Below are positions 22,761 to 32,008 of a stretch of DNA of 47,509 nt, one piece after another. The notes under the pieces were generated by a model that saw nothing but the letters and a program-made list of their open reading frames with translations, had not been told where the DNA came from and did no database searches. The DNA lies in contig JAPOYI010000236.1 of NCBI GenBank assembly GCA_026706665.1, forward strand, positions 1 through 47,509, written 5' to 3'. This DNA is from Gammaproteobacteria bacterium (GTDB taxonomy: Bacteria > Pseudomonadota > Gammaproteobacteria > Pseudomonadales > Azotimanducaceae). Both the position numbers and the translations under genes were made by a program. The first letter of the stretch is position 1. Each line of letters starts with the position of its first letter.

Positions 22761-23261
22761 TCACGACCCCAAACGGTTGTCTTCATCCATCAATACAACA
22801 CGACTTGGCAATTCTCTGCCCCAGCGCCAAAGAACCAGATTGATGTCCTGTTCGCCCGCCCCCAGTGCATAACTCCTGAAACGCATTCCAGCGAACCCCG
22901 CATCGATCAAGCGGTCAGCGAGAGCTTGCGATGCGGCCACTCTTCCCGAGAACATGTCATTGCGCCAGGTGGAGCAATCGAGTTCCTCCTGGCCGACCGA
23001 CTGCTCGGCCCTCTCGATTGGATCAAGCGCGTCGAAAACCGGATTGGCATCCACCTCGTACGCACAAAGAACCAGCGGCTGCATCCGCCGACCGATAGGG
23101 CTGACTTCTCGCACCGCAGTCGCCAAGGAAAAGGACATGTAGATGGCAGCAAGGCCTACGCGGTTGAATCTTCCTCCCCGGCGACGCGCGCCTTCGCCGG
23201 ACAGCGGCGTCCACGCCCAGCGAGGATCGTGGGCCCGGTAGACAACCGCTTGAAGATGCAC
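22761..23261 (-). CDS. RES-domain toxin (second xre-res pair)
   Basis: 166 residues from a GTG at 23261. VVYRAHDPRWAWTPLSGEGA, then GGRFNRVGLAAIYMSFSLAT and AVREVSP give the RES arginine, tyrosine/serine and glutamate, as in NAD+-consuming toxins. The protein is complete and unlike the RES at 11088-11570 in detail, so it belongs to another branch, nearer the Gly-Gly-Arg-Phe-Asn type. It starts 15 bp after the antitoxin stop on the same strand. Confidence 0.88.
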   Translation of the reverse strand: MHLQAVVYRAHDPRWAWTPLSGEGARRRGGRFNRVGLAAIYMSFSLATAVREVSPIGRRMQPLVLCAYEVDANPVFDALDPIERAEQSVGQEELDCSTWRNDMFSGRVAASQALADRLIDAGFAGMRFRSYALGAGEQDINLVLWRWGRELPSRVVLMDEDNRLGS

Positions 23262-23276
23262 TTGTCGCGAGAAGGG

Positions 23277-23627
23277 TCAGGCGTAGCCGCCATCCAGAAC
23301 CTGATCCAGATAGGCGTGCACCATGTCGGCCTTTCCGTCTCGCACGAGTTGGCATGGGGTCATGCCGGCAAAGCCGGGCAACGGCTCGGATCGGAACCAG
23401 GCATAGGCCACCAGTTCCGATCCTAGCTCCGCATCCACACGATTGAGAATCTCGAGCATTTGTCGCAGGCGCATCTGCGTCTTTGGCGCGCCAATGCGCG
23501 AAGCCCGCGAGAGGGCGTCCCGGCCTAGCCCCAATGTCCCGGCAATTTCGGTCCTGGTCGTCTTGAGCCTCGAGGAAACCAAACTGGGCGAGAAGCCAAT
23601 ATCTGTGGCAAAACTCTGAATTCGCAC
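23277..23627 (-). CDS. Xre/MbcA/ParS-type antitoxin (second xre-res pair)
   Basis: 116 residues from a GTG at 23627. The N-terminus carries an Xre-like helix pattern (RTEIAGTLGLGRDALSRASR), and the C-terminal toxin-binding domain reads LVAYAWFRSEPLPGFAGMTP and CQLVRDGKADMVHAYLDQVL, close to the DUF2384 consensus ending in a GGYA/GGFA tail that plugs the RES pocket. The promoter at 23660-23687 fits it. The RES gene follows after 15 bp. Confidence 0.88.
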   Translation of the reverse strand: MRIQSFATDIGFSPSLVSSRLKTTRTEIAGTLGLGRDALSRASRIGAPKTQMRLRQMLEILNRVDAELGSELVAYAWFRSEPLPGFAGMTPCQLVRDGKADMVHAYLDQVLDGGYA

Positions 23628-23659
23628 GTCAGTTCATGCCGTTTCACTTAATATGCGTT

Positions 23660-23687
23660 ATGATAGGCGTCATCTTCCTGTTGTCAA
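23660..23687 (-). promoter_or_regulatory. Sigma70 promoter of the second xre-res pair
   Basis: On the minus strand a perfect TTGACA (23687-23682) is followed after 16 nt by TATCAT (23665-23660). Transcription would begin near 23653, about 26 bp before the GTG of the antitoxin. It is the best promoter match I found in the window. Confidence 0.6.
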
Positions 23688-23908
23688 CGACAGCGGGGGA
23701 CTGTCTGGGACTGTCTTGCGCCACGATCCACACCCATAACGCGACAGCTTCCCTGAAGACAAGCCATCTTCCATCGTCGACAAATTCCGCCGGCACGCTT
23801 GCCACCCTACTTGATCGCTTCCCGAGGGCAGGCATCCGTAGCCAAGCGATGTCGCTCGTGGTCGGGCGATGCTCGACAGTCGTCAACTACAACTTGAGGA
23901 GAGCGTTG

Positions 23909-24235
23909 ATGCGAGACCCTGATCTAATGTTGAAACTGCTCCGCGAAATGTCTGGTGCAGAAATGGGTCGTAAGACGGTTCTTAGGACATATGGCATGTC
24001 TGAGGCTGAAAAGGCTGAACGTCACCATCTCGAACTACTTGTGGACGCCGGCCATGCAAAGTGGATTGAATCGGGAAAACACACGGCTCGCATGACCAAC
24101 GATGGGTATGACTTCCTGAATGCCATTGATCAAGGTATGGGAACTAAAGCCAAATTCACGGAGCTGTTCAATACCGGTGTGCCGTATGTCAAGGCTGCCC
24201 TGGAAGTCTTGAAGATGGTGTCGACACAACCGTAA
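23909..24235 (+). CDS. DUF2513-like small protein
   Basis: 108 residues from the ATG at 23909, preceded by GAGGAG with good spacing; the same frame is open to 23636 but is not protein-like. The pattern MRDPDLMLKLLREMSGAE, YGMSEAEKAERHHLELLVDA, RMTNDGYDFLNAIDQ and VPYVKAALEVLKM follows the DUF2513 family: a small winged-helix-like protein often found in accessory or phage-derived DNA. Function is unknown. Base composition is visibly lower in GC than neighbouring genes, a sign of transfer. It is divergent from the xre-res pair. Confidence 0.7.
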   Translation: MRDPDLMLKLLREMSGAEMGRKTVLRTYGMSEAEKAERHHLELLVDAGHAKWIESGKHTARMTNDGYDFLNAIDQGMGTKAKFTELFNTGVPYVKAALEVLKMVSTQP

Positions 24236-24501
24236 CGCGTGAGTCAGCATCGCGGAGGCGCGAACCCGCCGTATGTCAGCCTGCTATCGGCATTGGTCTT
24301 GTTCTCGGCTGCACTATTTCGATTCCGTGGAGGAGACGTGGCAGGGAACACCGTCGTGGCAGTTGCAGCGGCGTTGCATGACACAGGCTGATACTCCACA
24401 GGCGACAGCGGTGCGCCAACAAAGTACCCCTTCGGCGAAACTCCTTTTGGAGGCCCTTCTCGAACTTCCGCCTGGCTGGTTACAGGCGACTGTACGGTCC
24501 C

Positions 24502-26163
24502 TCAATCCGTCACCGCGCCTTCGCTTGCCGAGCTGACGAGTTTCGCGTACTTCGCGAGCGCGCCGCGCGTGGCGTAGGGATCGGGCGCCCTCCACTGCTC
24601 GCGCCGGCGCCGGAGTTCGTCATCGGGCAGATCGACGTTGATCTGCCGCCGTTCCGCGTCGATGGTGATGGTGTCGTTGTCCTCGATGAGCGCTATGGGG
24701 CCGCCTTCGATCGCTTCAGGCGACACGTGGCCGATGACGAAACCGTGGGAGCCGCCCGAGAAGCGCCCGTCGGTGAGCAGCGCCACATTGGACAGTCCGC
24801 GGCCCATGATGGCGCTGGTCGGGCTCAGCATCTCGCGCATGCCCGGGCCGCCTTTCGGGCCCTCGTAACGCACGACCACCACGTCGCCTTCGCCGACGCC
24901 GCCATCCATGATGGCTCGCATCGCCGCTTCCTCGCCGTGAAAGACCCTGGCCGTGCCCGTGAATGTCAGGCCCTCGTGCCCGGTGATCTTGGCCACCGCC
25001 CCGTCCGGGGCGAGGTTGCCGTAAAGGACCACGAGGTGGCTGTCCTTCTTGATGGGGTTCGTGAACGGCCGGATGATCTCCTGGCCGTCCGGATAAGGCG
25101 CTACCTCCGCCAGGTTCTCCGCCATCGTCTTTCCGGTGACCGTCATGCAGTCGCCGTGCAGAAGACCCTCTTCCAGCAGCGACTTCATGAGTGGCTGGAT
25201 GCCGCCGATCTCGATCAGTTCCGACATGGCGAAGCGGCCCGACGGGCGCATGTCGGCCAGCACCGGGACCCGGTCGCCAACGCGGGCGAAGTCATCCAGC
25301 TTCAGGGGCACGCCAGCGGCATGGGCGATGGCGAGGAGGTGCAGGACGGCGTTGGTCGAGCCTTCGAGCGCGACGCACACGGTGATCGCGTTCTCGAACG
25401 CCTCGCGGCAAAGGATGTCCGAAGGCTTGATGTCGCGGTCGATCAGCGCCTTGACGGCAGCACCCGCATCGTGACTGTCGCGGCGCTTGTTGTCGCTGAC
25501 GGCGTTCTGCGCCGAGGAGTTGGGCAGCGACAGGCCCAGGGCCTCGATGGCGGAGGCCATCGTGTTCGCCGTGTACATGCCGCCGCATGAGCCGGGGCCT
25601 GGAATTGCGGTCTGTTCGATTTCCTTCAGTTCGATGTCGGATACGGACCCGGCGGCATGGCCGCCGACCGCTTCGAATACCGAGATGATGTCCCGCCGCT
25701 CGGCACCCGGCAGGATCGTGCCGCCATAGACAAAGACGCTCGGCCGGTCCAGGCGCGCCATCGCCATGGCGCAGCCGGGCATGTTCTTGTCGCAGCCGCC
25801 GATGGCGACGAAACCGTCGAATCCCTGCGCGCCCACCACGGCTTCGATGGTGTCCGCGATCAACTCCCGCGAGACCAGCGAGTAGCGCATCCCGGAGGTC
25901 CCCATGGCGATGCCGTCGGACACGGTGATCGTGTTGAACAGGACGCTCTTCGCCCCGGCGGCGTCTGCGCCTCTCGCGGCTTCCTCGGCCAGGGTATCTA
26001 TATGCATGTTGCAGGGCGTCGTCATGCTCCAGGTGGAGGCGATGCCGATCTGCGGCTTTGAAAAGTCATCCGGAGTAAAGCCAACGGCATGCAGCATCGC
26101 CCGGCTTGGCGCCTGCTCGACCCCGTCGACGATGACTGATGAGTACTTGCGATTATCCGTCAT
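24502..26163 (-). CDS. ilvD: Dihydroxy-acid dehydratase IlvD
   Basis: Dehydrates 2,3-dihydroxy-isovalerate and -methylvalerate in valine, leucine and isoleucine synthesis. 553 residues with three cysteines placed as in Fe-S dehydratases: Cys51 (TTPCNMH), Cys124 (GGCDKNMPG) and Cys193 ([14 protein letters not shown]). This spacing is typical of the 2Fe-2S form. The C-terminal [20 protein letters not shown] is conserved. It lies 36 bp after argA on the same strand and is probably the last gene of an argE-argA-ilvD transcript. ilvE of the same pathway is nearby at 30072 on the other strand. Confidence 0.97.
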   Translation of the reverse strand: MTDNRKYSSVIVDGVEQAPSRAMLHAVGFTPDDFSKPQIGIASTWSMTTPCNMHIDTLAEEAARGADAAGAKSVLFNTITVSDGIAMGTSGMRYSLVSRELIADTIEAVVGAQGFDGFVAIGGCDKNMPGCAMAMARLDRPSVFVYGGTILPGAERRDIISVFEAVGGHAAGSVSDIELKEIEQTAIPGPGSCGGMYTANTMASAIEALGLSLPNSSAQNAVSDNKRRDSHDAGAAVKALIDRDIKPSDILCREAFENAITVCVALEGSTNAVLHLLAIAHAAGVPLKLDDFARVGDRVPVLADMRPSGRFAMSELIEIGGIQPLMKSLLEEGLLHGDCMTVTGKTMAENLAEVAPYPDGQEIIRPFTNPIKKDSHLVVLYGNLAPDGAVAKITGHEGLTFTGTARVFHGEEAAMRAIMDGGVGEGDVVVVRYEGPKGGPGMREMLSPTSAIMGRGLSNVALLTDGRFSGGSHGFVIGHVSPEAIEGGPIALIEDNDTITIDAERRQINVDLPDDELRRRREQWRAPDPYATRGALAKYAKLVSSASEGAVTD

Positions 26164-26199
26164 GATTCCCCTTCTTCGATGCCGAGAACGCGCGGCAAA

Positions 26200-27501
26200 T
26201 CAAGCTTCCGACGAGGCCGCACCGGCGGCGGACCCACTCCCTGGGGCTGCCAGCGATTCGATCAACACCCTGGAATTGCGCCGATAGTTATACAACGCGC
26301 GCTTCGATGCCGGTAACGCGTCCAGTTCGGCGGGGCGGAAGCCTCGGGCGGCAAACCAGTCCTCGGCACCCGTGGTCAAAACGAAAAGGTCCAAGGCCCC
26401 GCGCGTTCGTGCGACCTCGCGGGCGTGTGACAGCAAGCGTTCACCGAGTGTCTTGCCGTCCACGGCCGAGCGGTGGCTGGGATGCACCGCGAGGCACGCC
26501 AGTTCCACGGCATCGCCATGCGGATAGAGCGCACAGCAGCCGATGACGATGCCGTCGAGGTCGGCAACGTGGAAACGACCGATCTCCGCTTCCAGGCGAT
26601 TGCGCGGGCGGCGCACCAGGAGACCCGCGTCCTCGAGCGGCCTGATCACTTCCAGTATCCCCGGGATGTCCGCGACCCGTGCCGGTCGAATGGTGCGGTA
26701 ATCGTCCTCCGAAATCTGCGTACCGACGCCCTCGGCAGTAAACAGTTCCCGCAGCAGCGCGCCATCCGAGAGATACGAGATCAGGTGGCCGCGCGCGACA
26801 CCGCCACGCGTCGCTCGCAACAAGGCATCGAGACGCGACGTTGACTCTCGTGGGCATTCGTTCTTCGCGAGTAATGTCGCAAGGGCTGAAGGTGACATCT
26901 GGCTGATGCCGTTCAACTGCTCCATGGCGTCGTAGACGATGAGCTTGTCCGCGCCAAGCGCCATTGCCGTTTCCGCCGCCAGGGTGGCGGCGTTCAGCAC
27001 ATAGGCTTCACCGGCATTCGAGTACCCGAACGGCGGCAACAACACGATGCAGCGTTGCTCCAGGAGACGGCCGATCTCCTCCGTGGCGACGCGTCGGGGC
27101 TCCCCGGCGAGTTGCTGGTCCACGCCGTCCGCAACACCGCGGGGCTTCGCCGCAACCAGGTTGGCGCCCACCAGCACGATGCGTTCGGAACCGCCCGAAC
27201 CCAATGGGGCGAGCGCAGAGAAACAGGATTCCAGTCGACTGCGCACGACTCCAGCGGCGGCGACCAGGGCATCCCGGGACTTCGCGTCCACCGCATCGGC
27301 AGCATTCGCTCCGTCGGCGCCGTGGACGATAACGAGCCTGATGCCGAGCGCTTGGAGCAGCGCGAGGTCGCGCACAAGATCGCCCAGGTTCGGACAATCC
27401 ACGACCTCCGCGTCCAGCAGGACGACAAAGGTTCGCCCGCGATGCGCGCCGATATACGGCGTCGCGTCGCGCAACCATCTTGCGAAGTCGGCGGAGTCCA
27501 T
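26200..27501 (-). CDS. argA: N-acetylglutamate synthase ArgA
   Basis: First step of arginine synthesis: acetyl-CoA plus glutamate to N-acetylglutamate. 433 residues; the N-terminal part (about 1-280) is an amino-acid-kinase fold (FVVLLDAEVVDCPNLGDLVR, LGIRLVIVHGADG) that binds arginine for feedback control in this family, and the C-terminal part (from IRPARVADIPGILEVI) is a GNAT acetyltransferase with LACLAVHPSHRSAVDGKTLG. Length and order match gammaproteobacterial ArgA. The Ala/Gly/Ser-rich last 15 residues are an extension. Downstream of argE, separated by a dispersed repeat. Confidence 0.95.
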   Translation of the reverse strand: MDSADFARWLRDATPYIGAHRGRTFVVLLDAEVVDCPNLGDLVRDLALLQALGIRLVIVHGADGANAADAVDAKSRDALVAAAGVVRSRLESCFSALAPLGSGGSERIVLVGANLVAAKPRGVADGVDQQLAGEPRRVATEEIGRLLEQRCIVLLPPFGYSNAGEAYVLNAATLAAETAMALGADKLIVYDAMEQLNGISQMSPSALATLLAKNECPRESTSRLDALLRATRGGVARGHLISYLSDGALLRELFTAEGVGTQISEDDYRTIRPARVADIPGILEVIRPLEDAGLLVRRPRNRLEAEIGRFHVADLDGIVIGCCALYPHGDAVELACLAVHPSHRSAVDGKTLGERLLSHAREVARTRGALDLFVLTTGAEDWFAARGFRPAELDALPASKRALYNYRRNSRVLIESLAAPGSGSAAGAASSEA

Positions 27502-27556
27502 CGGCGAGACCGGAAGCCTTCAGCCCCGGGAGCGCGAGGGTGTCCCTCGCAAAGAA

Positions 27557-27628
27557 GGGAATGATCCCCGATCGCTGACGCGTAAGGAAATTCTGGCATT
27601 TCCCCGTCGTGGGAGGCGTACTTCCATG
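27557..27628. repeat. Dispersed intergenic repeat, copy 2
   Basis: 72 bp matching 18378-18451, beginning GGGAATGATCCCC and ending at the shared ACTTCCATG. The central CGCTGACGCGTAAGGAA is identical in both. It fills most of the gap between argE and argA, so it would be transcribed within that operon and could fold in the mRNA. Confidence 0.75.
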
Positions 27629-27632
27629 AAAG

Positions 27633-28784
27633 TCAGGCGTCGACGCAGTAGCGGCCGATCAGTCCCGTCAGCACGTCGACCGCAGGACGGATATTCGACG
27701 TCTCCAGGTACTCGTCGGGTTGATGGGCCTGGTCGATGGACCCCGGCCCGAAGATGACCGTCTCCATTCCAAGCTCCTGGAAGAAAGGTGCCTCGGTACC
27801 AAACGCCACGGATCCGGACGGTCTGCCCGAAAGCTGCTCCAAGGTCCTTACGAGTTCGCCGTCGGCGGGCGTTTCGTACGAAGACACGGGCGGGAACACC
27901 GCCGCGACATCCATGCCGATGCTGCGCTCTGCCGCGATGGCCCCTAGCCGCGCATCGATTTCGCCCCGGACCTCCGCATGATCCATCCCCGGGATCAGGC
28001 GCAGGTCGATCTGCAGTTCCGCCCCCTCGCATATCCGGTTCGGATTGTCCCCCGCGTGCAGGCAGCCGAGGTTCAGGGTCGGGGTCGGCACCTCGAACGC
28101 GGGATTCCGGTACGCGGCCGCCAGTTCGCCGCGATAGGCGATGAGTTCCCCCATCACCGCATGCATCGCATCGAGCGCGTTGTTGCCAAGGTCCGGGTTC
28201 GAAGAATGGCCTGAACTGCCCTTGAGCTTGATGGACAACATCATGAATCCCTTGTGCGCATGAATCGGGCGCAGGCCCGTCGGCTCGCCGATTACCGCCG
28301 CCCGGGCCTTCGGCCTGCCGCTTTCAGCCAGGTACCGGGCCCCGGCCATCGACGACTCCTCGTCCGACGTCGCAACGATGGTCAGGGGACGGACCAACTG
28401 CGTGTCGGCGAAGCGCTTCACGGCCGTCAGCGCCACGGGAAAGAACCCCTTCATGTCGCACGCGCCCAGACCGTAGAGGCGATCTTCCGACTCGGCGAGG
28501 GCGAACGGATTCCTGCTCCACCGGCCCTCGTCACACGGCACGGTGTCGGTATGTCCCGAAAGCGCCAGGCCCTCGCCGGGTGGACCGAACGTGGCCATGA
28601 GGTTCGCCTTGGCGGCATTGTCCGGCAGGGGCATGCGCTCGACCGTCCCGCCGAGATCCTCAAGCCAGGTCGCCAGGTGGTCGATGACGCCGAGATTGCT
28701 CTGGTCCCGCGACTCCGACGTGCAGCTCACCGACGGCGTCGAAACGAGCGTTCCGAGCATCTCCTTGATGGTTGGCAGTTTCAT
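27633..28784 (-). CDS. argE: Acetylornithine deacetylase ArgE
   Basis: Hydrolyses N-acetylornithine to ornithine in the linear arginine pathway. 383 residues from the ATG at 28784. M20-type zinc ligands and catalytic acids are in place: GHTDTVP (His78, Asp80), GLGACDMKG (Asp110) and SDEESSMAGA (Glu142/143), with the dimerisation segment GSSGHSSNPDLGNNAL. Length equals the E. coli enzyme (383). argE followed by argA indicates that N-acetylglutamate is made afresh rather than recycled by ArgJ, unless an argJ exists elsewhere. Confidence 0.95.
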   Translation of the reverse strand: MKLPTIKEMLGTLVSTPSVSCTSESRDQSNLGVIDHLATWLEDLGGTVERMPLPDNAAKANLMATFGPPGEGLALSGHTDTVPCDEGRWSRNPFALAESEDRLYGLGACDMKGFFPVALTAVKRFADTQLVRPLTIVATSDEESSMAGARYLAESGRPKARAAVIGEPTGLRPIHAHKGFMMLSIKLKGSSGHSSNPDLGNNALDAMHAVMGELIAYRGELAAAYRNPAFEVPTPTLNLGCLHAGDNPNRICEGAELQIDLRLIPGMDHAEVRGEIDARLGAIAAERSIGMDVAAVFPPVSSYETPADGELVRTLEQLSGRPSGSVAFGTEAPFFQELGMETVIFGPGSIDQAHQPDEYLETSNIRPAVDVLTGLIGRYCVDA

Positions 28785-28872
28785 TGGTGAGTGGGCAGCG
28801 CTCGTTGGTCCGGTCGGGCGCATCCGCCCGCGTCACGGCATTCTGCCGCAAACGCGCGGTGCGTCCAATCAG

Positions 28873-29865
28873 TTATTGCGTCTCGTTCGAGCGAGGACTA
28901 TTTGAGGCGCGGCTCACCCGCCGTAGCGGATGCAGCACAGCGTCTTCACCGATGATGTACTCGGGGAACACCACGTCGGCGCTGCCAAGGCTCTTGCCCT
29001 TCTTCGCCCTGGTTCTCGTGCCGTTGACGATGCCGAGCGTGCCATAGGAACGTAGCCCTAACCGCACCTTGAGCTTGGGGCTCGCCTCGTCGAGCACTTC
29101 CTGCAGGCAGGAGACGCCCCAGTTCTCCTGCTGGCGTATCCAGGGCAAGCAGAACAGCATCGAAATGTGGCGTCTGGGATGGCCCTCCGTGTTGACCCCG
29201 GCTCCGTGCCATACCCTGCCGTCGAACAGGAATATGCCGCCGGCGGGAGCCTCGATCTGCACCGCCATCTCCCGCGGAGGCGGCTTCACCTGGTACTCGG
29301 CGGGCCAGCGGTGGCTTCCGGGCACCACCCAGGTGCCGCCCCGGGCCGGCGTGAAGTCGTCGAGCAGCCAGAAGAGGTTGCAGTGCGCCGGAAAGTCCAC
29401 GGTGGCGGGGACGCTGCCCTGGTCGCGATGCAGTTGCTGGGGCTCGGTGGTCTTGCCGTGGAAGATGCCGCCGTTGATGCTCGAGATGAGGAAATATCTG
29501 CCCAGCATCGACCCGACTAGCTCGTCGACCTCGGACCGCTCGACGAGCTTAAGGAATTCCCTGCCCTTGTTCTGCATGTTCGAGACGAGTTGTTTCGGCC
29601 CCGTCGCATTCAAGGGAGCCAGATCGCCAAGCGCGCGCTCGGCGGCCGCCTGGCGGCCGAGCTTCTCCCGCAGGGCGTCAACTTCGGCTGGGGTGAGAAC
29701 GCCGGTGAGCCGGCACAACCCATACTCCGACATGTCGCGCTTCGCCTGCTCGATGTCCGCCGTATAGTCCGGAAGCGGCAAAGCGACCGGCGGGTCGAGA
29801 ATCGGCGAAGGCTCGTAGCCTGTTTGCCTGTGCGCGGCCCTTTCGGGGGTCAGGGTCACTTGCAT
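28873..29865 (-). CDS. Phytanoyl-CoA dioxygenase (PhyH)-family protein
   Basis: 330 residues of the Fe(II)/2-oxoglutarate dioxygenase type. The iron ligands are visible as His146-x-Asp148 (QQLHRDQG) and His220 (FDGRVWHGAGVN); arginine after it (HPRRHISM) would hold 2-oxoglutarate. NLFWLLDDFTPARGGTWVVP is the conserved strand pair between them. Bacterial members hydroxylate diverse small molecules, lipids or natural products; the substrate is unknown. It lies just upstream of argE on the same strand with an 88-bp gap, so co-expression is possible. Divergent from ilvE. Confidence 0.9.
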   Translation of the reverse strand: MQVTLTPERAAHRQTGYEPSPILDPPVALPLPDYTADIEQAKRDMSEYGLCRLTGVLTPAEVDALREKLGRQAAAERALGDLAPLNATGPKQLVSNMQNKGREFLKLVERSEVDELVGSMLGRYFLISSINGGIFHGKTTEPQQLHRDQGSVPATVDFPAHCNLFWLLDDFTPARGGTWVVPGSHRWPAEYQVKPPPREMAVQIEAPAGGIFLFDGRVWHGAGVNTEGHPRRHISMLFCLPWIRQQENWGVSCLQEVLDEASPKLKVRLGLRSYGTLGIVNGTRTRAKKGKSLGSADVVFPEYIIGEDAVLHPLRRVSRASNSPRSNETQ

Positions 29866-30071
29866 GGCATACCTCCGGAATCTTCTCAGGGCTTTCCGCT
29901 ACCGCTCTGATCCAAGGATTATAGGCCTCCACACGTCCAGCCGTGGGCCATCACTTCGACGATGTGAATCGGCCACAAGCAAGCAACGGTCATTCCTACT
30001 TGCGGCCGACATTCGTACAATGTCGCCGCTCCCCGAGTGCGCGTCGACCCGGAGATTCACAGGAAAGGACA

Positions 30072-31010
30072 GTGGTTGCTCAAGACTCATCGTTTGCCGA
30101 TCGCGAAGGTCATATATGGATGAACGGCGAACTCGTCGCCTGGCGCGATGCGAACGTGCATGTGCTCACGCACACCCTGCACTACGGGGTGGGCGTCTTC
30201 GAAGGCGTGCGCGCGTACGAGACGCCGGACGGAACACAGATATTCCGCCTGCGCGACCATACCGACAGGTTGTTCAACTCCGCGCACATCGTGAACATCA
30301 AGATTCCGTACACGCGGGACGAACTGAACGCGGCGCAGTGCGAAGTGGTCGCGGCGAACAACCTCTCGGAAGGCTATATCCGCCCCCTCGTCTATTTCGG
30401 TTCCGAAGCGATGGGGCTTCGCGCCGAAGACCTCTCCGTCAACGTCGCCATCGCCTGCTGGCCGTGGCCTTCCTACATGGATCCCGAGGCCCAGGAGAGG
30501 GGCATCCGCGTGCGGACGTCTTCCTACACGCGTCACCACGTGAACATCACGATGTGCAAGGCCAAGGCGAACGGCAACTACATCAACTCGATACTCGCGT
30601 TGCGCGAAGCGCTCGACAGCGGCTGCGACGAGGCCCTCCTGCTCGACAACGAGGGTTATGCCGCGGAAGGCAGCGGCGAGAACCTGTTCGTCGTCGAGCG
30701 CGGCGTCATCCATACGCCGGAACTCACGTCCTGCCTGCCGGGCATCACGCGGGACACCATCCTCACGTTCGCCAGGGAGCTGGACATCGAAGTGATCGAG
30801 CGCCGCATCACGCGCGACGAGATCTATATCGCCGACGAGGCGTTTTTCTCCGGAACCGCCGCGGAGGTTCTGCCCATTCGCGAACTCGATGGCCGGACCA
30901 TCGGCAACGGCCGCAGGGGACCGATCACCGAGACCCTGCAATCGAGATACTTCGACCAGGTGCGGGGGCGGCGCCAGGCACATCCGGAGTGGCATACCCG
31001 GGCCATGTAG
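30072..31010 (+). CDS. ilvE: Branched-chain amino-acid aminotransferase IlvE
   Basis: PLP enzyme for the last step of Val, Leu and Ile synthesis. 312 residues from the GTG at 30072, with AGGA seven bases upstream; the upstream open frame is not conserved-looking. THTLHYGVGVFEGVRAY, the PLP lysine in CKAKANGNYINS (Lys165 by alignment) and EGSGENLFVVERG are fold-type IV signatures. It begins an ilvE-waaF-waaC-waaG/P order that is also found in Pseudomonas. The GTG of waaF overlaps its TAG by one base. Confidence 0.95.
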   Translation: MVAQDSSFADREGHIWMNGELVAWRDANVHVLTHTLHYGVGVFEGVRAYETPDGTQIFRLRDHTDRLFNSAHIVNIKIPYTRDELNAAQCEVVAANNLSEGYIRPLVYFGSEAMGLRAEDLSVNVAIACWPWPSYMDPEAQERGIRVRTSSYTRHHVNITMCKAKANGNYINSILALREALDSGCDEALLLDNEGYAAEGSGENLFVVERGVIHTPELTSCLPGITRDTILTFARELDIEVIERRITRDEIYIADEAFFSGTAAEVLPIRELDGRTIGNGRRGPITETLQSRYFDQVRGRRQAHPEWHTRAM

Positions 31011-32008
31011 TGAGGAGCAACGGCAAAAGCAAAGTCCTCGTTGTCGGCCCTGCCTGGGTCGGCGACATGGTGATGGCCGAAGCCGCGACAGCGAACCTGA
31101 GTGAATCCGGTGCGGCGGTGCACATGCTCGCGCCAGCGGCCACGGCGCCGATCGCAAAGCGGATGCCAAGCGTCACCGCCGTGCACGAACTGCGGGCCGG
31201 ACACGGACAACTGGCCCTGGGGGAACGCAGGAGCGTCGCCCGAACATTGAGGCGGGAAGGCTTCGATCAGGCCATCGTCCTGCCGAATACACTCAAGTCG
31301 GCCCTCGTTCCGTGGTTCGCCCGCATACCGAAACGCACGGGCTTTCGCGGCGAACACCGCCACGGACTGCTGAACGACATGCGCCGCCTGGACCCCAAGG
31401 GCCAACCGACGATGGTCGACCGGTTCGTTTCGCTCAGCGGCGGTGCCTACCGCGTACCTCTCCTGACCGCGGACCCCGCGAACCTGGACCGGCAGTACGA
31501 CGCGCTGGGACTTCCCAAGGCCGACCATGTCGTCGCCCTGTGTCCCGGCGCGGAGTTCGGGCCCGCCAAGCGCTGGCCGGTCAATCATTTCGCCGAGGTC
31601 GCCGCGTATTGCGCGAAGCGGGGCGCTTCGGTCTGGCTGTTCGGCAACGAAACCGAGAAGGAGGCGTGCGATTCCATCGCCAACCGGGTTCCCGAAGCCA
31701 TGAACCTCGCGGGGCGCACGGACCTCGCAAGCGCCATCGACCTGCTGTCCGGCGCCGACTGCGTGGTTGCCAACGACTCCGGACTGATGCACGTCGCCGC
31801 GGCTCTCGACCGCCGCGTCGTTGCCCTCTTCGGCTCGACTTCCCCGGACTTCACGCCTCCCCTTGCAGCCGGCGCTGTCGCGCTGCGCGAGCCCCAGCCA
31901 TGCAGCCCGTGCCTGCAGCGGACGTGTCGCTTCGACCACTACAAGTGCCTCGTGGACCTTGCCCCGGCACGTGTGATCAAGGCTATCGAGCCGTGCATGT
32001 CCTCCTAG
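31010..32008 (+). CDS. waaF: LPS heptosyltransferase II WaaF
   Basis: Adds the second L-glycero-D-manno-heptose to the lipopolysaccharide inner core from ADP-heptose, on the cytosolic face of the inner membrane. 332 residues from the GTG at 31010 (overlapping the ilvE stop). GT9-family motifs: KVLVVGPAWVGDMVMAE at the start, ALCPGAEFGPAKRWP for the nucleotide site and NDSGLMHVAAALDRRVVALF near the C-terminus. The C-terminal Cys-rich QPCSPCLQRTCRFDHYKCL is typical of WaaF. Overlaps waaC by 16 bp. Confidence 0.95.
   Translation: MRSNGKSKVLVVGPAWVGDMVMAEAATANLSESGAAVHMLAPAATAPIAKRMPSVTAVHELRAGHGQLALGERRSVARTLRREGFDQAIVLPNTLKSALVPWFARIPKRTGFRGEHRHGLLNDMRRLDPKGQPTMVDRFVSLSGGAYRVPLLTADPANLDRQYDALGLPKADHVVALCPGAEFGPAKRWPVNHFAEVAAYCAKRGASVWLFGNETEKEACDSIANRVPEAMNLAGRTDLASAIDLLSGADCVVANDSGLMHVAAALDRRVVALFGSTSPDFTPPLAAGAVALREPQPCSPCLQRTCRFDHYKCLVDLAPARVIKAIEPCMSS

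Noticed and set aside
24236-24501. Possible small gene between the DUF2513-like gene and ilvD.
   Set aside because: A plus-strand frame (24273-24536) exists but has biased composition and overlaps the ilvD end.
18378-27628. A short peptide starting MEVRL encoded by both copies of the dispersed repeat.
   Set aside because: The copies differ by a one-base indel, so the frame is not conserved.
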